A stretch of DNA of 64,000 bases from Candidatus Bathyarchaeota archaeon. GTDB taxonomy: Archaea > Thermoproteota > Bathyarchaeia > Bathyarchaeales > Bathycorpusculaceae. Position numbers and translations under genes: made by a program. Within the stretch, counting starts at the first letter, position 1. Each line of letters opens with the position of its first letter. The notes under the pieces are model-generated. The model saw only the letters and a list, made by a program, of their open reading frames with translations. It was not told where the DNA came from and did no database searches. The stretch lies in assembly GCA_026014465.1 (NCBI GenBank), contig JAOZID010000004.1, positions 1 to 64,000 on the forward strand. The letters run 5' to 3'. Shown here one piece after another: positions 7,781-17,054 of this stretch.

Positions 7781-8866
7781 TTACGGCTTTAGCTGTTGAT
7801 GGGCTCGCTGCAGCTCTTCGATGATTTGCAGGTTATAGGGGCATTTGCCTGTGCATTCGCCACACCGCGTACACTTGTCAGCTTTGATTTGAAGTCCGCT
7901 GTAGAGTTTTCGCGCCCAATTCTCCAAACCGTAAACCTCAAAGAAAGCCTTGAACCGCAACGTCGCAGCTATATCCACGCCTTCAGGGCAAGAGGGGCAG
8001 CATTCACAGTCCCGACAGTAATCCCCCAACGAGACATCAAAGCGCTCTTGTTCTTCACGGGTCAACCCCGCATAACTGTTCCCCGCCTGCGCCGCAACCT
8101 CCACCTCGCCGACGGACTGCAACCCCACAACCGCCACGCTAATGTCCTGAGCCAAAAGAAACCGCAACGCGCTTTGCACCCGCTCCTCAACGGTTTGTCC
8201 AAGCAGGGCTTTCAAATCAGGCTCATCACTGAGCAGCGAAAGTGAGGGTTGGTAGAAGCAGGTTATGAGTTTGCTCGTTTTCGCCATGAGCGGCTTCATC
8301 ACGGCGACGCCGACGTCGTGGGTTTTTGCGGTGGGCAATAGTTCTTCGAGGGCTTGGCGGGTTACGATGTTGAGTGGGACTAGGATGCTGTCGAATTCGC
8401 CTGTTTCTATGGCTTTGATTAGAACGCGGGGTCGGTGTCCTGTGATGCCGATGTGGTCTACTAAGCCTTGGCGTCGTGCCTGCTTGCACATCTGAAGCAC
8501 CCCATCTTCGCCTGTGGCTTTGCGCAGGGTTTTTTCGCTATCTATTCCGTGGAGCTGGATGATGTCTAATCGGTCGGTCTGCAGATGCTCAAGGCTCTCT
8601 TTAAGATCATGAAGCGACTCGCCCTTGGTTCGCGACCCCGTCTTCGTAGCTATCACGCATTCGTCTCGAACATCCTTGAGCGCCAACCCGATTTTCTCTT
8701 CGCTGTCCCCGTCAAGCTTTGCCGTATCAAAATAAGTAACCCCCAAATCAAACGCGCGCTGCACAACTTCTACGGCTTGGGGTTTGGTTAGCTGCGAAAT
8801 CCATGTGCCGCCAAAACCAACCTGCGACACCTGCAGCCCTGTTCTGCCCAGCCTGCGCTTTTGCAT
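7781..8866 (-). CDS. Aldo/keto reductase with C-terminal 4Fe-4S ferredoxin domain
   Basis: 361 aa. The N-terminal ~270 residues are an aldo/keto reductase barrel: RRLGRTGLQVSQVGFGG, the catalytic region YFDTAKLDGDSEEKIG, IQLHGID and ITGHRP. The C-terminus has a cysteine cluster DCECCPSCPEG and then KCTRCGECTGKCPYN, a single 4Fe-4S cluster domain. This fused layout is common in anaerobes and suggests an electron donor other than NADPH alone. It lies 13 bp downstream of the B12 radical SAM gene at 8880, so both are probably one operon. Confidence 0.9.
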   Translation of the reverse strand: MQKRRLGRTGLQVSQVGFGGTWISQLTKPQAVEVVQRAFDLGVTYFDTAKLDGDSEEKIGLALKDVRDECVIATKTGSRTKGESLHDLKESLEHLQTDRLDIIQLHGIDSEKTLRKATGEDGVLQMCKQARRQGLVDHIGITGHRPRVLIKAIETGEFDSILVPLNIVTRQALEELLPTAKTHDVGVAVMKPLMAKTSKLITCFYQPSLSLLSDEPDLKALLGQTVEERVQSALRFLLAQDISVAVVGLQSVGEVEVAAQAGNSYAGLTREEQERFDVSLGDYCRDCECCPSCPEGVDIAATLRFKAFFEVYGLENWARKLYSGLQIKADKCTRCGECTGKCPYNLQIIEELQRAHQQLKP

Positions 8867-8879
8867 CCCGCTTTCACCT

Positions 8880-10280
8880 TTAGCTGCGTGAAGTCAGCAG
8901 TTTGAAGCCCTGCTTGAGTACGGGTAATGCGCCGTCTTGCCTGATTTTGCGCAGGATTCGTTTGGGGGAGCGGTGAAAATCTTTGTGGAAGCGCCGCTGG
9001 ATTTCCATGACTTTCTTGTAGTCAAACTCTGAAGTTTTTGCTGCCAGCAGGAAGTCGTCGAGTTTGTCGTAGTTGCCGCTTTGCAGGATTTCTTCGTAGA
9101 GTAGGCTGTCGGGGTAGGCGATGAAGACGTTGAATTGGCACAGGTCGGGGTCGAGTTTTTTGGCGAACTTGAAAGTGGCTTCCATGTCCGCGAGGGTTTC
9201 GCCTGGGATGCCCAGGATGAAGCTGCATGCGATTTGGATGCCCTCTTGCCTGACCAGTTTGAAAGTTTTTTCGGTTTGCTCCAAGCTAATGTTCTTGTTA
9301 AGCTTCTTTAGAATATGCGGTGCACCTGATTCTACTCCAAACCAGATAGTCTTGCAGCCTGCCTCACGCATGCTACCCAAAAGCTCCCTGTTAATCATGT
9401 CCACGCGGGTATCGCAAATCCACTGTAAATCCAGATTTTCCTGTTTCATCAGGTTGCACAGTTGTAGGGTTTCTTTTTTGCGTATTGTGAAATTGTCGTT
9501 GATGAAGTAGATGCCTTTGGAGCCGTGCTTGTTGACCATGTAGTTGATTTCATCGAGTACACGCTGGGGACTAAAGAAACGGCAGGAGGGTCCCCACATT
9601 TTTCGGGTTTCACAAAAGGCGCAGTTAAACGGGCACCCGCGTATGATGCTCATGATGTCTACGGGTTCTACATCCAAAAACTCCATAGTACGGTCGTACA
9701 AGTGCATGGGCAGCAGATGTCTTGCGGGGAACGGGAGCTCGTCAAGGTTGCTTATGAATTTGGGTGGGTTCTTTAGGATTTTATCGCCAAAACGGTACGC
9801 AAGCCCTCCGATGGCTCCTAAGACCATGTTTTTTTCGCCTTCCAAAACGTACGTGGCAAGTTCGACCATGGCGCGTTCGCCTTCACCCATTATCACGTAG
9901 TCGATTTCGGGGTGCGCGAGCATGCTATCAGGCATGTACGAGGGGTGCCATCCGCCTACGACGACTTTGCAGCTTGGCGCGACCTCTTTGATGGCAGCTG
10001 CGGTTTCTACACATTTGTGGTATGTGGCGCTGCTGCAGGTCATGCCCACGATTTCAGGGTTTAATTTTTTGATTAACTGTTTAACTTCTTCTATGGGTTT
10101 TTTCTGCAAATAATTATCTAGCATCTGCACTTCAAAACCCGCCTTCTCAACTGCCCCCGCAACATACGACAAACCCAACGGCGGAAACTTTCTGCCCAAA
10201 TACCACGGCGCATTATCAGGCGGCGCAGTAGTCATCAACAAAATCAAACTAACTTTCCTCTTTTGCTGTCCATCGCCCAT
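8880..10280 (-). CDS. B12-binding-domain radical SAM protein
   Basis: 466 aa. A cobalamin-binding-like domain (PPLGLSYVAGAVEKAGFEV, VGGWHPSYMP, IDYVIMGEGE) is followed by LPFPARHLLPM and a radical SAM core with IRGCPFNCAFCE near residue 215-225. This is the same class as the genes at 5298 and 57496, but diverged in sequence. Its substrate is unknown. It is probably cotranscribed with the aldo/keto reductase downstream, suggesting successive modification and reduction steps. Confidence 0.88.
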   Translation of the reverse strand: MGDGQQKRKVSLILLMTTAPPDNAPWYLGRKFPPLGLSYVAGAVEKAGFEVQMLDNYLQKKPIEEVKQLIKKLNPEIVGMTCSSATYHKCVETAAAIKEVAPSCKVVVGGWHPSYMPDSMLAHPEIDYVIMGEGERAMVELATYVLEGEKNMVLGAIGGLAYRFGDKILKNPPKFISNLDELPFPARHLLPMHLYDRTMEFLDVEPVDIMSIIRGCPFNCAFCETRKMWGPSCRFFSPQRVLDEINYMVNKHGSKGIYFINDNFTIRKKETLQLCNLMKQENLDLQWICDTRVDMINRELLGSMREAGCKTIWFGVESGAPHILKKLNKNISLEQTEKTFKLVRQEGIQIACSFILGIPGETLADMEATFKFAKKLDPDLCQFNVFIAYPDSLLYEEILQSGNYDKLDDFLLAAKTSEFDYKKVMEIQRRFHKDFHRSPKRILRKIRQDGALPVLKQGFKLLTSRS

Positions 10281-10393
10281 GCTCGAACTAAATATTTCAT
10301 GTCAGCTAAAATATAAACGTGTTTGCCAAACCCTAACGCTGCAGAAAAGAAAGAAAAACGATTTGACGGATAGTTGCCGCCAACGTTTAGTTT

Positions 10394-10957
10394 TTAGCTG
10401 GTTAGTCTGGCGACGAAGTCTGCGCTACGGACGCTTAGGTCTTCGCCTGTTCCGATTTTCACAACAACCGCATCCGCCAAAACATCCGCGTTAGGCAACT
10501 CGGCAAGAGCATTTGTAATCATTTCTATATCACTGGGTTCTTCAGGACCTGAACCGCTGCCAAAAACCCCCAAGACTATGCCCTGTGTTGAGGTTATGTT
10601 GCCCAAAAAGTCTTTTACGGAAGCTGTTGGGACACCCGCGTATATTGGGCTGCCTGCCACGATGATTTTGTAGCCTGAAATGTTTGCTGCTGCTTCACTT
10701 CTCACTCCCGCTAACGTCACCGTGTAGCTCTGGTTTTGCAGGTCATAAGCTACAGCTTGTGCAACGCCTTTTGCTGCGCCTGTAACGCCAGGGTCATAAA
10801 CCACCAACGCTGAACCAACAGAAGCGCCCATAGGCGAGAGGGTCTCTGAATCCGTAGCCATGTACGCAGAAAAATCCGTGGCAACTGCCACACCAAAAAC
10901 TATGCCTATACCAACCACTATGGCAACAATTTTGATGAAGATTTTAGGAATTCCCAT
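10394..10957 (-). CDS. Membrane-anchored flavodoxin-like protein
   Basis: 187 aa. One N-terminal membrane segment (residues ~5-28) is followed by a flavodoxin-like domain: ALVVYDPGVTGAAKGVAQAVA as the FMN phosphate-binding region, KIIVAGSPIYAGVPTASVKDFL as the second flavin loop, and GVFGSGSGPEEPSD as the third. The classical TxTGNT loop is changed to DPGVTG, so flavin binding is plausible but unproven. An AGGAG site lies ~10 nt upstream of the ATG. It is a single gene with its own leader. Confidence 0.75.
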   Translation of the reverse strand: MGIPKIFIKIVAIVVGIGIVFGVAVATDFSAYMATDSETLSPMGASVGSALVVYDPGVTGAAKGVAQAVAYDLQNQSYTVTLAGVRSEAAANISGYKIIVAGSPIYAGVPTASVKDFLGNITSTQGIVLGVFGSGSGPEEPSDIEMITNALAELPNADVLADAVVVKIGTGEDLSVRSADFVARLTS

Positions 10958-11075
10958 GCCATTTTTCTCCTGTATGCCACAAATAAACCCAAAGCAGCAA
11001 GTCTGTATATAAGACTATACGCAACTAAAAAACGGTTTTGAACTCCATATCGCCGTTTGGTGTGCACATGTAGGG

Positions 11076-12725
11076 TTAGGTTTGGAATTTTTGTTTTAGG
11101 GCGTCTACGAGTTTTTGGTTGTCTTGCTTTGAGCGTACTGTTAATCTAAAGTAGGTGTTGCTTAACCCAACAAAGGTGCTGCAGTCGCGAATTAGCAAGC
11201 CCTGCCGTGCAAAATCCTCTCGAAGCTGCGTCGCCGTCATGTCAGGTGCAGTAATTTTCACCAGCAAAAAGTTGGTTTCTGAGGGGAAAACGTGCAGTCC
11301 TCCGATTTCCATGATTTTCTTGGCGAACTCTGCTTTCTCTGCGGCGATGGTTTGTTTAGTGTTTTGGATGAATTCAGTGTCATGGAACGCGGCGGTTGTG
11401 GCTACTTCTGCAAGGCTGTTTATACTCCACGGCTGGCGCACCGTCTGCAACTTGTCAATTAGACTTTTGGCGGCTATGGCGTAACCAAACCGTATGCCTG
11501 GCATGCCGTAGAACTTGGTGACCGAGCGTATGACAAAGAGGTTTTCGTACTGCGTGGTGTAGCCTGCTACGGTGGCGTTTTCTCCGTCGGGGGCAAATTC
11601 AATATAGTTCTCATCCACGCTAACGATTATGCCTTTTTTCTGGCAAAACTCCGTGATTTCCAAGATGGTGTTTTTGGTGTAGAGCGTTCCTGAGGGGCTA
11701 TGGGGATTGCAGATGTAGATGATTTTGGTGTCGTCGGTGACTGCTTTTTTGATGCTTTCAACTTCCAACGCGAAATTAAATGGCAACTGCACAAAGATTA
11801 CTTCGCCGCCAACCCGCAACACCGCTTTTTCGTACTCGGTGAACGAGGGCACAGGGATAACTGCGCGGAATTTGCCTTCGAAGGCGTCAGTAATCATGTA
11901 AATCAGCTCGATGGAGCCGTTTCCCAGCAAGATATTCTCGGCTTTTACGCCGTGTCCCACGTAAGCTGCAATTTCTTCTTTGAAGTCTACGGGGTCGGGG
12001 TCGGGGTAGAACCGCACCAGCTTGGCGCAGTCTTGCAAGGCTTGCAGGGCTTTGGGTGAAGGTCCCAAATAATTGATGGGTCCGCTAAAATCCATTACTT
12101 TTTCGATGGGGATGTTGTATTTTCGGCTAAAGCCCCAGACGTCGCCGCCGTGGCTTACGAACCGTTTTTTGCTGCAGGGACTTTCCATTTTTGTTTCCTC
12201 CATCAAACGTGCGATTTCTGGCTCAAATTTCCATTGGGCTTCGTAGTGGGCGTTGTAGATGCTGACGAGTTTGTAGAGCCAGTAGATGCCGCCTATGCCT
12301 AGCGTAGCTATTGTTATGAGGGCATATTTTTTTATCGGTATGGTCTGCGTCATGAACATGCGTTGCGGAAACGCTTGAGCCAAAAACTTGTCCTGATGTG
12401 CTTCGTGCACCACCAAGTCTTTGGAGAGCTTGTAGAGCAAAACAAACACAGGCACCACCAAAACAATCGACGCCGCCCACAAAACCGCACTACGCTCTTC
12501 ACGCAACTCCATGGTCGCAGGCGCCTCTTTACCCTGCTCACGCAAAAACTCAACCACCCGCGCCTCCAACTCTGCCTCACGCTCAAAATGCTTATTACGA
12601 CTATCCACAAGCCGATAAAACAGCGGAAAAAACGCCGCCCCAAAACTAGCAACCGCCGCCAAAAACCACATAGAAAACCAAGTAACCTTCTCCCTCGCCA
12701 ATGGATTAAACGTGGCTCTCTGCAT
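11076..12725 (-). CDS. Threonine-phosphate decarboxylase-like PLP enzyme fused to an N-terminal membrane domain
   Basis: About 549 aa. Residues ~183-549 match the HisC-like branch that includes L-threonine-O-3-phosphate decarboxylase: HGGDVWGFS near its start, LGNGSIELIY, NPHSPSGTLY, DENYIEF, and SVTKFYGMPGIRFGY with the PLP-binding Lys. The product aminopropanol phosphate is used by CbiB. Ahead of it lie ~180 residues with three membrane segments and a GIGGIYWLYKLVSIYNAHY motif resembling DUF4234-type membrane proteins. Such a fusion is unusual for this normally soluble enzyme. ATG at 12725 is preferred to a TTG four codons earlier. An internal ATG just before the catalytic domain could also give a soluble form. 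Confidence 0.85.
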   Translation of the reverse strand: MQRATFNPLAREKVTWFSMWFLAAVASFGAAFFPLFYRLVDSRNKHFEREAELEARVVEFLREQGKEAPATMELREERSAVLWAASIVLVVPVFVLLYKLSKDLVVHEAHQDKFLAQAFPQRMFMTQTIPIKKYALITIATLGIGGIYWLYKLVSIYNAHYEAQWKFEPEIARLMEETKMESPCSKKRFVSHGGDVWGFSRKYNIPIEKVMDFSGPINYLGPSPKALQALQDCAKLVRFYPDPDPVDFKEEIAAYVGHGVKAENILLGNGSIELIYMITDAFEGKFRAVIPVPSFTEYEKAVLRVGGEVIFVQLPFNFALEVESIKKAVTDDTKIIYICNPHSPSGTLYTKNTILEITEFCQKKGIIVSVDENYIEFAPDGENATVAGYTTQYENLFVIRSVTKFYGMPGIRFGYAIAAKSLIDKLQTVRQPWSINSLAEVATTAAFHDTEFIQNTKQTIAAEKAEFAKKIMEIGGLHVFPSETNFLLVKITAPDMTATQLREDFARQGLLIRDCSTFVGLSNTYFRLTVRSKQDNQKLVDALKQKFQT

Positions 12726-12880
12726 AGTCGGCGTCAACTTACGTCACAGATAACCCATAAAACACCCAAACAGACCTAATAAACCGTTGCATCTCCAAGC
12801 CTAAACAATTTCTCAACGCCGCACCATTGCAACGCAATAGCCTCATAGTTGCGCCTTGAATTTCCAGTAGTCAGCCAAAC

Positions 12881-12888
12881 TTTATATC
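12881..12888 (+). promoter_or_regulatory. TATA box for the glycosyltransferase gene at 12915
   Basis: TTTATATC lies 27-34 nt before the ATG at 12915. Standard archaeal spacing puts the transcription start within a few bases of that ATG, implying a leaderless message. This supports 12915 as the true start over the longer frame beginning at 12849. Confidence 0.5.
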
Positions 12889-12914
12889 CTGTCCTTTGTG
12901 CATGGTATTTTAAG

Positions 12915-13610
12915 ATGCAACCTGCTGGCGTGCTGCTTTCCGTTGTTGTTCCCATGTATAATGAGGAGCGGACTATAGGCGATGTTGTTAGGCGTCTGCG
13001 GCGGGTTCTTGATGGTTTGGGTTTTGGTTATGAGGTTATTGTGGTTGATGATGGCTCGTTTGATGATTCGTTTGAGGCTGCTTTGGGTCAGGGCGCGCGG
13101 GTTTGTCGTTTGAAGCAGCACATGGGTAAGGGTTACGCGTTGCGGGCGGGGTTTGCTAAAGCAAGGGGTGAGTTGGTGGCAACGATTGATTCGGATGGTT
13201 CTCATTGCCCTGAGGAGTTGCCCTTGTTGATTAAGCCTCTGCTGAAAGGTGAGGTGGATTTGGTGATTGGCTCGCGTTTTTCGGCGTTGACCTCTGCGAC
13301 CAGCAGCTGTAACCAAGCGGGCAACAGGCTTTTCAACATCATGATTGGAGTTTTGACCAACGCGTCGGTTTCCGACTCACAGTCAGGTTACCGCGTCATG
13401 TCCCGCCGCGTCCTTGGCACCATGAACTTGAAATCAGGCGAATACGAAATAGAATCAGAGATGCTTGTAAAAACCGTGCGGCACGGCTTCAAAATCAAAG
13501 AAGTCCCCATAACCTTTGAACAACGCACCTACGGCAGGTCAGGCATAGACCCCCTAAAAGACGGCTTCAAAATCCTACTATCCATCGTATCAGCCTATTT
13601 GAGGAGTTAA
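12915..13610 (+). CDS. Family 2 glycosyltransferase (dolichyl-phosphate-mannose-synthase-like)
   Basis: 231 aa. GT-A domain with LSVVVPMYNEERTIGDVVRRL, the nucleotide-binding VIVVDDGSFDDS and the metal-binding IDSDGSHCPEE, followed by VIGSRF and SDSQSGYRVMSRRVL. It probably moves a sugar from a nucleotide sugar to a polyprenyl phosphate at the inner face of the membrane. The start at 12915 is chosen from the promoter spacing. It is the first gene of a three-glycosyltransferase run. The first half of the gene is G/T-rich and the second half is abruptly A/C-rich. Confidence 0.88.
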   Translation: MQPAGVLLSVVVPMYNEERTIGDVVRRLRRVLDGLGFGYEVIVVDDGSFDDSFEAALGQGARVCRLKQHMGKGYALRAGFAKARGELVATIDSDGSHCPEELPLLIKPLLKGEVDLVIGSRFSALTSATSSCNQAGNRLFNIMIGVLTNASVSDSQSGYRVMSRRVLGTMNLKSGEYEIESEMLVKTVRHGFKIKEVPITFEQRTYGRSGIDPLKDGFKILLSIVSAYLRS

Positions 13611-13614
13611 CAAC

Positions 13615-14613
13615 ATGACCCCCCCCGCTTACCCAAAGGTTTCAGTAATTGTGACTTGCCGCAACAACCAAGAAACCATCCGCGGCTGCCTCCAAGCCCT
13701 AACCGCACAAGACTACCCCAAAAACTACATAGAACTCATCGTCATTGACGCCTGCTCCACCGACAACACCGCAACCATAGCCAAACAATACACCAAACAC
13801 GTCCACTGCCTACCCATAAACGCCGCCGCCGCATACAACCAAGCCATGAACTTCGCCAGCCACGACATCCTAGGATTTGTAGACGCCGACGCCCAAGTTG
13901 AATGCCAATGGCTACAAAAACTAGTGCCCCACCTCGAAGACCCCAAAGTCGCAGGCGTAAGCGGGGACATTGAAACCTGGAACGTCGAAAACCCCATAGC
14001 ACGCAGCATAGGCTACGAAATCAAAAGCCGCTACAACCGCATCCACAGCTACACAGGCCGCATAGCCACCATGAACCTACTCCTAAAAAAAACGGTCATC
14101 GCCGAGGCGGGGGGTTGGGATGAGAACCTGCCCAGCCAATACGACACCGACCTAGGATACCGCATAAGCCAAAAAGGCTACAAAATCGCGTACGAACCCA
14201 ACGCCAAATGCTACCACTACAACCGCCCAACTATACACGCGTACTGGCGACAGCAAAAACAGTACGGCAAAAACACGCTTAAACTGTACCTTAAGCATTC
14301 ACACTTGGCTAAGGGTGATGAAATCACGGATTTTGGCATGAACATCCAGCCCGCTCTCATGTTGACGGTACTTGCCCTATTGGTGTTGGGTGCGATTCCT
14401 TTGCTGCGGCTGTTGTGGTTTCCTGCGGTGGCGCTACTATCTGGGCTGAGCGTGTATTACGTTTACTTGGCGGCTAAAATCTCGCTACGCTTTGGTGATT
14501 GGGCTGCGATGAGTTTGGTGGTGCTGTATTTCGTGCGCGTTTTCGCGTGGCTTGCGGGCGCGGCATCTATGGCTTTCAAGTTACTGTTAGGAAAGGAGAA
14601 GATTAAGAGTTGA
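13615..14613 (+). CDS. Family 2 glycosyltransferase with C-terminal membrane segments
   Basis: 332 aa. GT-A fold: VSVIVTCRNNQETIRGCLQAL, IDACSTDNT, FVDADAQVE as the metal site, GGWDENLPSQYDTDLGYRI as the acceptor-side acidic motif, and YHYNRPTIHAYWRQQKQYG. Two or three hydrophobic helices follow from about residue 240. A GAGG site precedes the ATG. It overlaps the next gene by 4 bp. Probably a membrane-bound enzyme of surface-glycan or glycolipid synthesis. Confidence 0.88.
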   Translation: MTPPAYPKVSVIVTCRNNQETIRGCLQALTAQDYPKNYIELIVIDACSTDNTATIAKQYTKHVHCLPINAAAAYNQAMNFASHDILGFVDADAQVECQWLQKLVPHLEDPKVAGVSGDIETWNVENPIARSIGYEIKSRYNRIHSYTGRIATMNLLLKKTVIAEAGGWDENLPSQYDTDLGYRISQKGYKIAYEPNAKCYHYNRPTIHAYWRQQKQYGKNTLKLYLKHSHLAKGDEITDFGMNIQPALMLTVLALLVLGAIPLLRLLWFPAVALLSGLSVYYVYLAAKISLRFGDWAAMSLVVLYFVRVFAWLAGAASMAFKLLLGKEKIKS

Positions 14614-15809
14614 CCAAAATTTGTTTCATAAGCCCTGAATATTGGCCGCTTACCGGCGGCACAGGCAGCTACATCTACTACCTCTCCAACGAGCTGCTCA
14701 AAAACGGCTACCAAATCTACATAGTTACAGGTTCAAACCAAACCCGCGACATCCAAGTTAACCCCCAACTCGACGTTTCTTTTCTTAAAATCCCCAAAAT
14801 GCCCATCATCAAATCCTTCATGCTAGCGGGCAACAGCTACCGCAAACTACAAAGCGTAAAAGATGTCGCCCAAGTAGACATAACCCATCCCCAGTTGCCG
14901 TTGACGCCAAATTTTGCCGTACCGCCGCGTTTTGGGAAAACCCTTGTCTGCACCGTTCACTCCACCTGGAAAGGCGAAGCAGAAGCCATACGCGCAGAAC
15001 CCTACAGCCGACTAAACGCAAACGAAAAATTCTTGGTAAGCTTCAACGGGTTCTTACGGTTCTTCGAAGAAAGCGTAATGCATCGCGCCCAAAAAATCAT
15101 AGCCGTTAGCAACTTCACCAAATGGGAACTCACCAACTACTACAACATAGCAGCAAACAAAATCCAAGTCATACACAACGGCGTAGACACCAAAAAATTC
15201 CAGCCCACCAACGACAAACGCAAAATCAAAACACAACTAGGCTTTAACCCTGACGACCCCACCATCGTCTCCGTTGGTCGCCTATACGCACGCAAAGGAC
15301 TCTTCACCTTAATCGAAAGCATACCCGCCGTAACCGCAAAGTTCCCAAACGCCAAATTCATAATATCAGGCAAAGGGCAAAGTGACGAAATGAAAAAACT
15401 CCTCTCTCACGCAGAGCGCCTTGGCGTAAGAAACAACATGATATTCACGGGATACACCCCTGATAAGGAGCTGCCTAAGCTGTATCAAGCCGCGGACGTT
15501 TTTGCTTTCTCCACGTTTTATGAGCATCATCCCTTCGCCGTTTTAGAAGCCCTCTCTACGGGGTTGCCTGTCGTAACCACCAACGTAGGGGGCATATCCG
15601 AAACCATCACAAACGGCAAAAACGGGTTCATGTGCCAACCCTTCAACTCCCAAGAATTCTCAGACCGTATCCTCTACCTGCTAGAGCACCCCAAAGAAGC
15701 CGCAGAAATGGGGTACCAAGCACGCAAAACCATCGAAGAGCAACTTGACTGGAGCATAGTTGTCAAAGACGCCATAAAAGTCTACAACCAAGTCCTATCT
15801 GGAACATAG
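14610..15809 (+). CDS. Family 4 glycosyltransferase
   Basis: 399 aa. The N-terminal domain starts ICFISPEYWPLTGGTGSYIYYLS, and the C-terminal GT-B domain has IVSVGRLYARKGLFTLIESI, FTGYTPDKELPKLYQAADVF and the family EX7E motif in EHHPFAVLEALSTGLPVV. Retaining nucleotide-sugar transferase of unknown acceptor. The start is TTG overlapping the previous stop (TTGA), with a GGAAAGGAG site ~11 nt upstream. It ends the 12915-15809 operon. Confidence 0.9.
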   Translation: MTKICFISPEYWPLTGGTGSYIYYLSNELLKNGYQIYIVTGSNQTRDIQVNPQLDVSFLKIPKMPIIKSFMLAGNSYRKLQSVKDVAQVDITHPQLPLTPNFAVPPRFGKTLVCTVHSTWKGEAEAIRAEPYSRLNANEKFLVSFNGFLRFFEESVMHRAQKIIAVSNFTKWELTNYYNIAANKIQVIHNGVDTKKFQPTNDKRKIKTQLGFNPDDPTIVSVGRLYARKGLFTLIESIPAVTAKFPNAKFIISGKGQSDEMKKLLSHAERLGVRNNMIFTGYTPDKELPKLYQAADVFAFSTFYEHHPFAVLEALSTGLPVVTTNVGGISETITNGKNGFMCQPFNSQEFSDRILYLLEHPKEAAEMGYQARKTIEEQLDWSIVVKDAIKVYNQVLSGT

Positions 15810-15834
15810 CAATCGCGTTGGTGAAGCTTGCTTG

Positions 15835-16308
15835 CTAGTAGGTTAGTTTGTTTGTTTCTTTAAAGTATTGGATGACCTTTGCGTTTTGTTCTTGCATGCC
15901 ACTGGACGGCTCAAAAGTGTGGTATAGCCTTACTGCGTGGTTGTCTGTTAAATCTGAGGGGAAAAAGATGGTGACTTTTGAAGGCGGGGGAATGAGGGAC
16001 ATGGATGCTGTTCTGAAGAGGCCTTGGTAAATTTCTTCGCCATCTATCTTAACCACACCTACAGACCTGTACAGGTCTTCGCCCATCTGTGTTAGCCGCT
16101 GGGAGGCTTGGTCGGTGAGGATTACTTCTTGGCTTGTAGCGTTAAAAGATAAGATGTCCGTGTCAGAAACCAGTACACTGTTGTCTTCCAAAAAAGCCAG
16201 CTTGAACCCGCCTTCCGACGAGGACAACCATGCACCTCTGGACGCCCACAAACCCGCAAGTGCCACAACCGCAACCAGCAAGACGCTAACCCAAATCCGC
16301 TTCTTCAT
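15835..16308 (-). CDS. Exported or membrane-anchored protein of unknown function
   Basis: 157 aa from the ATG at 16308. MKKRIWVSVLLVAVVALAG is a signal peptide or anchor. The rest is a soluble beta-rich domain without a recognised family (LAFLEDNSVLVSDTDILSF, ...TIFFPSDLTDNHAVRL). The frame stays open upstream to 16449, but that part would overlap the next gene and lacks hydrophobic or signal character, so the shorter start is preferred. It is downstream of another exported protein on the same strand. Confidence 0.65.
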   Translation of the reverse strand: MKKRIWVSVLLVAVVALAGLWASRGAWLSSSEGGFKLAFLEDNSVLVSDTDILSFNATSQEVILTDQASQRLTQMGEDLYRSVGVVKIDGEEIYQGLFRTASMSLIPPPSKVTIFFPSDLTDNHAVRLYHTFEPSSGMQEQNAKVIQYFKETNKLTY

Positions 16309-16409
16309 AACTGACCCTTCACGAAATTTATAATTCGGTACGTATTTAAGCCTAAACATTGGAACAGCAACGCTTTCCAGAAAAACTATCCTTGTGCGTG
16401 CTGGTTCTG

Positions 16410-16967
16410 CTACTGCGTTGCCGTTGGGTTTTGTTTTCTGCGCCACCACACCGCAACAACCGCTATCGTTACGCCTACGGCAAGCATCACCGCCCAGCTT
16501 GAAAGCTCAACGCCCAGAAACGTAGGCGCCTGTTTAGGCACACTGATAACTACTTCGTGTGAACTGTGGTTGTACTCAAAATAAAGCTCCCATGCACCAT
16601 CATCAAAGGTAAACATGTACTCGATTGCCTCACCATCTAAAAACACCGTTACGTGTTTGCTTGTGTCTTTGTGGGGAATCAGGTCTTCTGCGATTTTGCA
16701 CCACATGTAACCTGTTGTCCCTGAGGCGCCCGTAACCGTAAACGTGAACTCGGAGCTTGTCTGGTTAAACGCAAGGTCAGTGACTGTGCTATTTGACCCT
16801 ATCACGGCAAAACAGTCGCCAATGCTGCTGTTTGAGGCGGGGCTACCTGCTACCGACAAATCAAAATCCGTTGCACCAGTAAACGATACTGCCGTATTTG
16901 CCCCTGTCGAAGAAATCAGCCCAAATACAACCGCAACGGTTAGGAACATGTTCAAGCGATGTTTCAT
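16410..16967 (-). CDS. Secreted protein with C-terminal membrane anchor
   Basis: About 185 aa. Signal peptide at residues 1-23 (HRLNMFLTVAVVFGLISSTGA), an extracellular beta-rich region with several N-glycosylation-type Asn-x-Ser/Thr sites, then a PTFLGVELSSWAVM segment leading into one C-terminal membrane helix and WWRRK. This is the usual layout of an archaeal surface protein. The start may be the ATG at 16967 or a TTG six codons earlier. Family unknown. Confidence 0.65.
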   Translation of the reverse strand: MKHRLNMFLTVAVVFGLISSTGANTAVSFTGATDFDLSVAGSPASNSSIGDCFAVIGSNSTVTDLAFNQTSSEFTFTVTGASGTTGYMWCKIAEDLIPHKDTSKHVTVFLDGEAIEYMFTFDDGAWELYFEYNHSSHEVVISVPKQAPTFLGVELSSWAVMLAVGVTIAVVAVWWRRKQNPTATQ

Positions 16968-17054
16968 GGCATATTCGCCAAACAAACTTGCCTCTGCACA
17001 GTATTAAATCCTTTTGCACGCACCGTTGAACTTTGGTTGAACAAACGCGTAAAA

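Noticed and set aside
12849-12914. Upstream start of the glycosyltransferase at 12849
   Set aside because: A TATA box lies inside this stretch at the right distance from the ATG at 12915, and the extra residues are not part of the GT2 fold.
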